A stretch of 64,000 nucleotides of DNA from Haliclystus octoradiatus (taxonomy: Eukaryota > Cnidaria > Staurozoa > Stauromedusae > Haliclystidae). The stretch is from contig OU744452.1 of NCBI GenBank assembly GCA_916610825.1, positions 3,011,543-3,075,542 of the forward strand, written 5' to 3'. The notes beneath the pieces are model-generated. The model was given only the letters and a program-made list of their open reading frames with translations. It was not told the origin of the DNA and did not search any database. The position numbers and the translations under genes are program-made. This document shows positions 13,501 to 25,500 of the stretch, piece by piece; position 1 is the stretch's first letter; every line of letters begins with the position of its first letter.

Positions 13501-16500
13501 GTTCGACATTCCATGTTGGTTTTCATGTGACTATAGCTATCTGGACCACATTCCCTGTGGGAAAGAAAATGACTTGATACCAATCAATAGGGTATTCCCA
13601 CCAAAAGGTAAGACAACTTCAGCACAATATTAAAATTAAAGTTTTCAGATTTTCTGCCCTGTTGATCACTTTCTGCAGAATTTATTATTTGCTTCCACCA
13701 TAAAACAGATGAGACTATTTGGTATAAAATCCGTAGAGAAGAAAATATATCGAAAGCATTTAAACTTTCACTGTTTACAATAAATGATCTTTCATGAGAG
13801 TAATGCATGAGTTAGAGAATTCAAATTTGATAAGAACATCAATGTCTCAGTGACCTCAACTCCATATTACGTATCCGACAAGCTAGTTGATTTGAATGCA
13901 ATAAATCCATTTATTGCCATTATCTGACGAATGCAGATATAAGGCATGTAACATACGCTAATACTGCGGGGATACTTTTTCATAATTTAACTATGTATCA
14001 ATGAATAAATGTATAAGGTATTTATTTAACTACATTAAATTTTGGAGACGTCGTTCATTTGATAAAGTATTCCACAGGTGTACCATGAAAGATCTCCATT
14101 GGAATAAGATTGGAAGGAAAAATTTGGCATAAGATATTAATGATGCTAACTACTAGTTGTTTTGTTTTTTTGTTTGTTTGGTTTTATTTGTTAATTTGAT
14201 TTTGTTTCTTTGTTTGATTTGTTTGATTGTTTGATTTGGTATGTTTGTTTGTTTGTTTGGTTTAATTGTTTGTTTTATTTTGTTTATTTGTTCCATTTTG
14301 CTTGTTTGCTTGATTTCGTTTGTTTGTTTGTTTTTGTTTTTTTGCTTGATATTGTTATTTTTTTGATTTGTTGGTTTGCTTGATTGTGAAGATTATTGCA
14401 GTCTCAGTATATATATGGCCTGCGCAGTCCCTGTTGAATAGCTACTTGATTGATTTAATCGATTGATTAGATTTACTAAAAAGGTAGTTGTCAAATGTTG
14501 ATAAAGGTTATAATCCCAACGAGAAACGTCGTCAAGAGTTAGATGACAAATTGTTGCAAGAGGCTGCATAAATTTGACATTCATGTCCCAGCATTGTATG
14601 TATATTGTATGTATATCTCATTCGTCAGTATATCTCGTCCATTGATTGTTGACTACATATATCAACCGAACCTACATTAGGCTGGTCCAAAAAAGCTCAA
14701 ATTTGGAAATGTGGATGGGCTCATCGATTTTATTGTTACTGTTAGTAGTTTAATCATAATCTCTAAAAAAGTCTAAAAATATATTGCGCAGGGAATGCGC
14801 ATTGCCCCTCTTAATTCATACACAAACTCCATACAGAAAACGCTGGAAAACTTTTAGAACGATTATAGTCAAATTTTCAAAATAATTCTTGATGTTATTT
14901 TATGACAGAAAAGCTATTGATCTCAAAAGTACTATATACTGCTTGAAATTTCAGAATCTGTTTCTTTTCATTTTCAATAAATCGTTTAAATCAGTACATT
15001 AAAATGCATGGCATCCACTGTGATTGTCTGTTTAAATCAGGCATCGTACAAGTGGGTGAAATCGGTGTTTGACTTATGAAAATTATCAAATAAGTGCGAA
15101 ATTCAATTCGCGATTGAAACAGTCAAACATGGGAAAACGATAATAGTGTTGACAGGTTTGATCGATAGATTGATTGAGAAATATGGTTTTACGAATATCG
15201 TGATCACAAATTATCTCTGAATCTCAAATTATCAAGCGAACGAAAAGACGTTAACTGCCTGCAAGAAACTTATCGATAATCTTAATTTAAACTTGAAAGT
15301 CGCGGTAGAAATGGATAGGTAATACAAATATTTAGATGGACAGTTTAAATTTACCTTTTGCCAGGGGGAAGATTAGAGTTATACTGTAATATTAAATATT
15401 GCCTTTAGAGACTTTTAGCTGGCTTACAGCATTTTGATATAATTGTAGACCACAAGCCTTTGGTGCCGATTTTTGATAGCTGTTCAATATATAGATTCGA
15501 AAATCCAAGGCTACAGAGAATTCCATTAATACGACATTATACAATTTTACCGTTATTTAGTGACCAGGCAGAGATCACTGTGCCCCTGACACATTATCTA
15601 GTGCTTCAGTTAGCTTTCCCGAGCTTGATGATAACTTAGATGACGGTGAAGTTTCATCTTTTGTTTGTTCAGTTCAATCGACAATAAACAATGCTATCAC
15701 TTTAGACATTTTACAGAAGGCTCAGAAATACGACAATGAAATTATAGCACTACTTGGAACCATCAACAACGGATGGCCTACACAAAAATTGACAGTTTGG
15801 ACCATGTTAGACATTTTGTAAACATTACACGACCGCCATCTTGGCGTAGAGAAAATAAAACGCCGTGCTCACGAATCAGTATATTGGCATGGTGTCAATT
15901 CTGAGATAAAAAAAATTGCAGCAAAATGTAATGAACGTTTACGACAGTTGCCCTAACATGCGCAAGAACCCATTGAAACAAGAGATATTCCTGCACGACC
16001 ATGGAATAAATCTGAGCGGACTTTTTCAATATGCATCTCAAAATTATTTGATAATTACTGATTACACAATACTGCCGCTTTTCTATCCTGCTCAAGCAGT
16101 GCGCTACAATACACGGACAAAGCACCTACCAGATTTAAAGTTAAGTTCTCATATCGTTGCTCAACATCATCGGACCAAAGAATGGTCATTACGCGGACCG
16201 ATTGTTGAGATTCTGCCACACCGTACATACGAGATAAAGCATACTAATCACCAGGTCATAATCATAAATCGTAGATACATTCGTAAGGTATTCACTTCTG
16301 TTGCCCTTACCTCCATTTCTGTTGTCTCTTTTCCCATTTTTATTTTCTGTTGAATCGACCCCTCCTACTTCCGAGGCTGTGACTTATTCTAGTAATCCAG
16401 ATTGGAGACTATCCGGCGTACAAACCCGCCAAACCGTTACACTGATCAGGATTACAATTGATTGTACCTATTGTAATCACGCATATCGCTCTTGGTCAGA

Positions 16501-19500
16501 CAATTATAATCTACTTTTAAATTTATGCTATTTCCATTTGTATGTCCGTATGTAAGGCGGGGATTCACGATGACATTTTTGATGCAATTGACTTGAAACA
16601 CATATCAATGGATTCGTTATTAACCAGAGGCGTACATGGCCGGCTTCATTTCTTAAATAAATACATCGAAGTTGATAAAAACCAATGAAAACTGTTTCCA
16701 TTTTCAACAACAATGCTTTCTCAGACTGAAGTGCTAACTAAGCATTTTCGGACTTGAATGGATTTCTATTGTCTCTCAAAAACAAAACAGAACAATCCTT
16801 TGTTGCGAAGTGACAGATAATTTGTGTATTTTCATCGTAGTAATTCTCAGAATTAAATTCAAACGTAAACAAACTAAAACAACACGTATATTTATATTAA
16901 AGTGAAACAAATAAGATGTGTCATCATCTTATCTTCAGTTGGAAATTATTTAATGATTGATTATAAATTATTATTGAAAAATGACTTGGAATAGAAGGTT
17001 ATGAAATTTGTAAACAAACCCGCGTTATGGAAATTGCAAAGATACAAATAAAATTTTTTCCTGATTATTACAGCCAGTGTTAAATTGTACCGTACTGCAA
17101 TGAAATTTAATTAAAATATAGATACAATTTCAATACCAACTTCCACTTCATCAGTGAAAACAAATAAATTAAAATATAAAAGAAAGTACATGACAGTAAT
17201 TAATAAAATAAGATGTAAAGATGATAAATAGTTTCTCATTCCATACTTTTTCAGAAGTCACTTTGAATCAAATGTTGAATAACCACGTTATGAATTAAAA
17301 ATAATCAATCAAATTTTTTCGGGATGTGCCAGTGTTGCTAGGTGGAACATAATAAAATCTAGACAAACCCCCCAACCTTGCAGCTTTATGACACTCGGGT
17401 TAGAAATGTTTCTTTGAATTTTTTGGGGGGTGTATGGCTACTTAACTTCAACTTGCTTTGGGTAAAATAAAATAGTATCCTAATATCGTAAACAAATCCT
17501 GTGCGTTCCACTTTTCACTTCTCAACTTTTTGCTTCTTTGAACAGCAAAATATAAAATAGAATAATTTCTGAATTAAATTTCGGCATCAATCATCTTTTC
17601 TACATAGATTTCTTCATGCATTTATTTGAACCAGTTGAGCCAGATGATTTACAACTCAATATAAGCATGCATTTGGATGCAACTCGAAATGTAGTTACTA
17701 TAAAATATGTGTATAGCAACGATATGTCACAAAATGCGTTGTTTTTGACCGAAAGGGAGAGTTAGAGTTTGGTAGCTAAGCTGCAGATTCCTTCTGATCT
17801 ATTTATATAATCTGTAGCTAATTTATCAGTATGTCTCGTCCATTGATTGTTGAATACATATATCAACTGAATCTACATGCATAACTATCTTTATCTGTCG
17901 TTATCTAAAAATAACAGCATTATAGGTATTATGTTAGACTAATTAACACACTGACATATTGCCCTACAATAATTAATATATAATTCAATTTAATAAGTGA
18001 ATGGATTAACTATGAATACTACAAGATTTATCAAAGTTGATTTTATTCAACTGGTTTCTAAAACTATTTAAATTTGTTATCAAGACTATTAAAAATAGTC
18101 TGGGGTAGCTTTTTCTAGACAGATACTGTCCTATAATAAAATTAATATTTTAAGAAATATCATTTTGATGTCAATGATGGAAATATTTTCATATTGTGTG
18201 ATCTAGACGGAAATTTCGAATATGATTTCTTATAAAATTATGTCACATCTATATCAACTAAGCCATTGAGAATTTTGTAAAGAATAACTATGTTATTGAA
18301 AACACGACGATATTCAAATGTAGTAATATTGAGTTTTATGACCTTTTTAGCTGTTGATAGTTGTGGATCCTGACGATTTTTATGCCTCCCCAATTATACA
18401 ACTTTATGCTTAACAAGATGATTTAATAGGTGCCACTTTATTGCAAATTTCAGATGTCATACAGACGTTTATAGACAGAAAAAACGGAAAGAAGATGGAC
18501 CTGCTATCACCATATTCTAATGGTATGTATTTTAACAATTCATAGTTGTGGGACAATGGGCCACATTGATTAGTAATAAAAAGCTAAACAAGAAAATCTA
18601 AAAAATAAGGGTTTTCAGTCGAGTGAGACTGTACAGTGGAATAACGCACCTTTCTATTTCTTTCCACAAAAATGCTATCGCTAATGAATATTTTGTTTGG
18701 ATTTGGAACATTTTGGATTAACAAAGAGCCATCATCAATTCTAGAAAATGAGTATAAAATTGAACTACTTATACCAGAAATGAAATCTTCTTTTAAATTT
18801 GAATTTCTTCTCCATATAAAGATAACTTTTCAGGTAGACATAGGGACATAGCGTTCTTTTTTTTAAAGGAAGATTGTGTGTCCAAAGAAATTCTCCGATT
18901 GAAGAACACTTCAAAGACATTGTAATCCGAACTTGATTTTGCAATGTTGTAAAGCTTAAAATAGTAATTTCATTCAAATTCCTGCTTAAGGTTATGTAAA
19001 TGCAGACAAGTCTCACTTGATGAAAAGTATGCATATTGAAAAAGTATTCATTCACGAAATATGCTGCATAATTTATTTTCTGGGTCGGAACAACAAAAAA
19101 TCCAATTAAAAATATTGTTTTACCGTCAAAATTCCAACAAATTAATTAAACAATCAAATTGCAGAAGTATGACACTAGTGACACCATATTTTATAAAGTA
19201 TTACAAAGTTATCATGTTTATTTGTTCCTCTTATTATGCTTAGACCAAACTGAAACAAGAAGGAAGGGAGGGAGAAATGAAGATGGAAAAGCAGAATCAA
19301 CTGAAAAATGTGAGTCAATTTTATTGAACATTTAGCATTTACTGATCGAAGGCGCGGTGCATATCGGATCAAAATGATAGGGATTCGCTGAGGCCAGCAA
19401 TTAGCAATTATCAGTACTGTCTATTTGCTATTACGGTTAGAAAACACGGAGTGGTCAATGAGTTTGGAATTGCTCGATTTTTATTGGTCAATGACGAATG

Positions 19501-22500
19501 AGCTTTGTTTAATATATTTAATATTGTATTGTATATCGTATTAAAAAAAATTCCTATGACTTTTTTCTTCAAAAAATACAGGTAAACTAGGATTGCAACT
19601 TATAAAATTACTAAATAAAATTATGTGTAGCTGACTTAAAAAGTATCAAATGTACAATCACAACTTCATACATATATAAATAACAGTGCGGTAAGGGTAC
19701 AATCTTAGGTTAATTTTCTTAATTCTGCATTCCAGTTTTCTATTGTTTCGTCTTTCACGCTGTTCACAAAATATTTTAAAAGCAAGCTGTTCATCTTATG
19801 GTTGGCTTGAATAAATCACTACTGCGAAAAAATTTCCGAGGGTCAGATTTTCAAACAAACACACTTGGTTTCTTGTGAAAATTAAAACAATTATTCGCGC
19901 GGTTCAGATGACATCATAAAACCCGGTTTGGTTAGATATTTTGCCACGCGCGACATTTCAAAACAAATTGACTATCAGCAATGTTCAATAAATGTTTTAC
20001 CTTTCACAAATTTATTTGTTTTATAATCGAATAGAATAGAATAGAAATAGTTTATTTAAAGACATATAAACAACTATGATACATGATTTTTGCTTTTTGT
20101 TCTATTTGATTACATGTATGTGTTATATAAGGCATTGTCGTTGAGCAGTCATTTCTTGACAGCGTCATCGTCGTCTAATAATTAGTTTGATTGAGAATAT
20201 AGTGTATTTTTAATTTCTTGTTTATATTTAATTATATTGTATGAATCGTATTTGTAATATTTATTTAGTGATTGTGCACCTCGAAAGCTGAATGATCGTT
20301 TACCACGGTCAGCATGGACGCGCGGGAGAATGTACATGTTTTTTCTTGTAATATATTTGTGGTTACTTTTATTAAATAAAGTCTTTAATTCTGAACCATA
20401 TATTCCTGATTTAGATTGATGGGCTGTACATGCAGTACGGAGATGTGACATGTGGCTGATAGAGAGCCATCCCAGTCGTTCAAGTGCGTCTTCCATTCTA
20501 TCAAACTTTCGCTTTTCACATATCAATTTTGCCACCCAATTTTGTATTCCTATCTGGACCCTTCTAAGCTGTGTTTTGTTGCACGAGGCCCAGACTTCGA
20601 TAGCGTATAGACAAGGATTTAAAATTTTTGTTTCTATAAATGTTTTAAATAACCCAGCTGGAATATAAGGGCGAATCTTTGATATTGCAGATAATCTGTA
20701 GGAAGCAGTTCTTAAGATTTTATCGACGTGCTTCTTGAAACTCATTTCATTATCAAAGACCACGCTCAAGTTTCTAGCTGTACTTACATACTCTATACTT
20801 TGTTTATCAATTGTCAAAGTTGGCAGAGTTCGGTTAATTATCTTTTTGTGACCAATAGCCATAATTTTTGTTTTATTAGTGTTGAGTAGTAGAGAATTTT
20901 CAGCAAACCAAGTCGAAACTCTTTTTGAATCATCATTAATTTGTTTTTGTACATTACACAGTGATTGGTTGTCTTTAGATTTAAAATTATACAATACGTG
21001 TGTGTCATCGGCAAACTGGCCAGCTGCGCCATGTTTAATTACGTTTGGTAGATCATTCACATAAACTAAGAAGAGCAATGGTCCAAGTAATGTGCCTTGA
21101 AGTACTCCACATGACAGTGTAACTTCGTCAGAGTAGATGTTGTTCCCTTATATGGTCTGTTTGCGGTCTTTTAAGTACGATTCTATCCATGCCAATGCAA
21201 TGTCAGATAATCCGAATAGTTTAAGTTTATCCAATAAAATATTATGTTGAAGGCTATCGAATGCTTTAGATAGGTCCATGAGAATTAACAAGGAAGTATC
21301 ACGAGTGTCCATGTTTTTAAGAATTCTTTCCGTTATGTTCAGAAGGGCTGTAACTGTCGAGTGACAGTGTTGGAATCCATGTTGATATTTATTTAGGATA
21401 GGAGATAAGAAGGGGGTACAGTTGGATGTAAACTATTCTTTCCACAACTTTTGACAGTAACGATAAAAGTGCAAGTGGTCGATGCTTATCTGGTTCTATA
21501 GTACCTGGTACTTTTGGTATTGGTGATACTATAGTGTTTTTGAAGCAAGATGGAAACTTTGATGTCTTTAGGGATAGGTTGATAAGTTTTGTAAATGGTG
21601 CCGCAATGGCTGGAAGGGCAGATTTAATTGCGAAGCCATTTATGCCATCGTAGCCAGGTGCTTTCCAGTTTGGTAGTAGCCCTACAGCTTTAATTGTGTC
21701 AATGGTTGTGACATTTGTGAATTCGAATGTTTGTGAATGTTGTTGTATTGTTTCATAGTTGGTTTTTGTGTAAGTTTGGTTCTTAATGGTTGATCCAACC
21801 TCACTGAAAAATTTGTTGATTTCACTAAATTCTGATTTCGTTTTTGCTGTACATTTATAATTAGTTTTTCTCGTCAGCTTTTTGACAAGGTTCCATACTT
21901 CTTTTACATTGTCACCACATTCAATAAATTTTTCTTTGTTGCAATTTATTTTTGCCTGTCTGAGTTTATATGTTACTTGATTGCGCTGATGTTTATACAG
22001 TTCCCAATCTTTTGATGATGTCGTCTTCATAGCCGTATAGCGCATTTTGTTGCGTTTCTTTAATTAATCTCTTAGTTCAACAGTTACCCATGGTGCGTAA
22101 TATGGATACATTACAATTGTTTTTTATGGTGCATATTTGTTCAGAGTGTCCTGCAATATTGTTTGTAATATCATGGCTGCTTTGTTTACATCTTCATCCA
22201 TTATTGCTTCTTCAAATTTAGTCAGATCAACGTTCAAGAGTTCTTCACAAAATGCAACTCTGTCAAAGTTTTTGTATGTTCTTACAGTTCTGGTTGTTTT
22301 TCTAGGTTGTTCTGTGGCATCATATTTCATAACAGAATACAGCCCAAGGTGGTCTGAATTACAGACAGTTTTTGGAATACATGTAGTTATTGTCTGTTTT
22401 AATGAAGTAGATGATATCATATAATCTATTTCCGTTTGAGATGTTTGTGTGATTCGAGTCGATTTAGTGTTAAGAATGAGTAGTTTAAATTGGGACATCA

Positions 22501-25500
22501 ACTCTGAAAGCAGTTTTTTTGCAGGAGTGTTTTTATGGTAGTCAATGTTCAAATCTCCTGCAAATATGAAGTCACAATTTCTTTCAGTTAAAGTCTCTGT
22601 GGTATCACGAATGATGTCAAGGGCTTGGCGGTAATTCTCATAGCGAGGATTGTATAAATTTATGATGTATATAATTTTATTATTTGGTATTTGTAGTTTT
22701 ACTACTAATTGTTCGTATTCAATCCCCTGGGCCTTTCTTGTCAGGGTTGGATCTAAATAAACTTTCATGATATTTTTGTAAAATATAGCAGTGCCACCAT
22801 GCCTGCCATTTCGGTCATTTCTATATAGACAATAACCAGGAATAGAACATCCTATTGATTCTGGATGTCTCTTGTATAATTATTAGGTCTATATCATCAT
22901 CAACAGCGTATGTCTGTAATTCTGTTAATCGCTCAGATGATAGACATTGAGCATTAATTGTTAAGATTTTTATCTCTTTTGTTTTAGTTATTTTATTTAT
23001 TGTGTTTATTGTTGTACTTACTCTTTTCTTGTTTGTGCTGCTATTCATATTGAGTCAATTACTACTCGGTTGAGTCCGGGGCTGGGGTATTGTCTTCTTT
23101 ATGATATTTTTCACTTGGATTAAACCGAAATTACTTTTATCTACGTTTTCGCACGATTGTGATGGAACGGTGATGTAATCTATATTAGTATTGTCGCTAT
23201 TATTCACAATGCTTCCATTTGAGACAATCGAATCATTTGTGCGGTCCAAAATGGCGTCAATACATGGCAATTGATCCCCTGATAGATCCGGTATGTAAAT
23301 ATTTGAATCAGCGGCGGCGAGAGAATTCAAAGGTAATTGGAGAACACTCGGTGAATGTGTTTCATCTGCCCAAATGTCTGGTAAATCTTTTTCGATGACA
23401 TTTTTATATTTTTTTATCTCGGCTTATAATTCAATAAAAATACAAACATAAATCGGCTAAATCTCCTTTCTTTGAGTTTCTTGCTAGTTTCTTACTTGCA
23501 ATGCCCACGTTTTTATTCTCAGTTTCCAGAATGTTGATACATTTTTTCAAGGCTGTACTCATCAGGTTAAGCTTTTGTTGTGAAGGTTCGATAGCTGTAA
23601 CCAACGGATCTTGAACAAAATTGACACTTGGAGAGGGTACATCAAGTTGTTCACCATAGCTTTCTGATTGAATTGAAAAGTTAGACATATTGCATACGAT
23701 TTTTAGAAAAGTTATGTCAATTAAGCTAAAATAACGTTAAATTAATGCAATAAAATCAGTCATAGACAGGAGCACGTCTATTCATGGCGACATGACGCTG
23801 TAATACCTCAGACGAATACCGGATAATCTGTACCCCAGACATTTTTACGCATGAAACTGAGACGATCTTTTGAGGCCAATTTGCAGTGGTTCTGCCGTGG
23901 CATAAACAATCAAAATGTTTGGAAATGATCAAAATTTGGTCAAAAAAGATTGACTTTTGAAGATGTTATTGATGTCGGAAAAAGATGCTGTTTTTAAATT
24001 TCAAATATTTAACACTCAAGGATGTTAAATACATTTTATTTGGTTGATTTTCACTAAGGTTAGATAATATTATGGCCTGTTTAGAACTGTTTAAAATACA
24101 AACTGAGTTAGACCATCTTGGTTCTATTATAATATCTTGATCCGATCCATACATTTTGATCAACAATAAAAATATTTTCTTATAATGATTGACTATATGC
24201 ACACGATTTCTATGCGATCTTCAGACAGAGTGAAACATATACATGGATTTTTCATTTGAACGTACAACGCAATGCGCAATGCAGCTATTGTTTATAATTT
24301 AATAAAGTGCTAGTATCTATTGTATACAGAGTGTCATTGTTAATTGATCTACCTTTATATGCTGTTTTTCATTTTGTTTTTGTTGCCTTGTAATTAGATA
24401 AAATAAATTTGTTCTCATGTTTGCATTTCTATATTAGCTCTGATCGTTTGATAGTGTTTCTTTCGAGGTGATTATAAAATAATTTTTCTGCTTGCAGAGA
24501 TTGCATATTTTCGTTATGTTGGTAAATGCAACATTGATTGAAAGCCTGGACCATTTGATTTGGTGTTCTGTTTTGCAGTCTTTCAATTTCGAAATATTCT
24601 AGAAAGTTGCGTGCTACTCATTACTTGCGTTTTCTGAAAGTCATCTTGTGATATGGGTAGCGCTGTCTGAAAGTAACTTCCGCGAGTCCAATGTAACACT
24701 GGCCTTGTTGGTTGATTGGTGTTCTTACTCGTGCCTGGTATATGATGTTTTCTGTGAGGCATTGGTTGTTTAGAGGACATGCTTCCTTGGATGATATAGA
24801 TATATTATAATTGTATAGAAGTAGCTGGCCACCGACATGGACAGAATGCGTAATGAGGATCATATGACTGTAGTAACATAGCTTCTTTGACGGTGAACCA
24901 GCTATACAAGTTTACACGATGACGGTTCAAGAGTAAGAGAGCGAATACACATAATACATTACTACTTACAAGGCAGATAATTTGTGATTGATAAACGGAA
25001 GTTACAATATAAAGTTGACAATAGTACAGAGCTGCAATTTTCAGTACAGTCTCAAAGTAGGTGAATAATGTTTAAAGGGGCATTATTGACCGGCGATAAT
25101 TGTTTTGAAAAATACAATTTTTTTCAAAACCTTATTTTAGAACACCAGTTGTGACATCACCTACTCAGTTTTGAGTTTTTATAGCGATGAAATCTGGTAA
25201 CTGGAATTGGTCACGAGAAGTGTTTCGATGGCAGTACAAATGAGTGTTTTGTGATTTCGTAAGACCGTTTACAAAAGATGTAATATTATGGAATAAGAAT
25301 TTTGTTGAAGGATAAAATAATGTAGATAATTTTGCACATTTGATACTGTTTTGTTGTTTACAATCTATGAATGTGATATCTGTTTCAAAGAAGAAACATA
25401 TCTACTAGCTTCATTTCGACAGCATCCAATCAACGGCTTATATTTCTGTACTTCAACTACACTGACCTTACTGAGCCTCCATCGAAACAAAATAGACATC

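Larger units (their letters stand above)
20030..23750 (-). mobile_element. APE-type LINE (CR1/Jockey-like), decayed copy
   Basis: It reads right to left: ORF1-like text (23688-23055), an APE endonuclease (about 23048-22124), a reverse transcriptase (about 22045-20182), and a simple tail of TTCTA-type repeats (reverse strand of 20027-20045), the usual 3' end of a LINE. About 3.7 kb is present. Several frameshifts and stops make it non-functional. It sits in the long intron between candidate exon 9 and exon 10 of the ROCO-caspase gene, in the opposite orientation. Confidence 0.85.

Noticed and set aside
16301-16713. Small open frames on both strands after the Gypsy fossil
   Set aside because: Short, without recognisable domains and overlapping the decayed end of the element.
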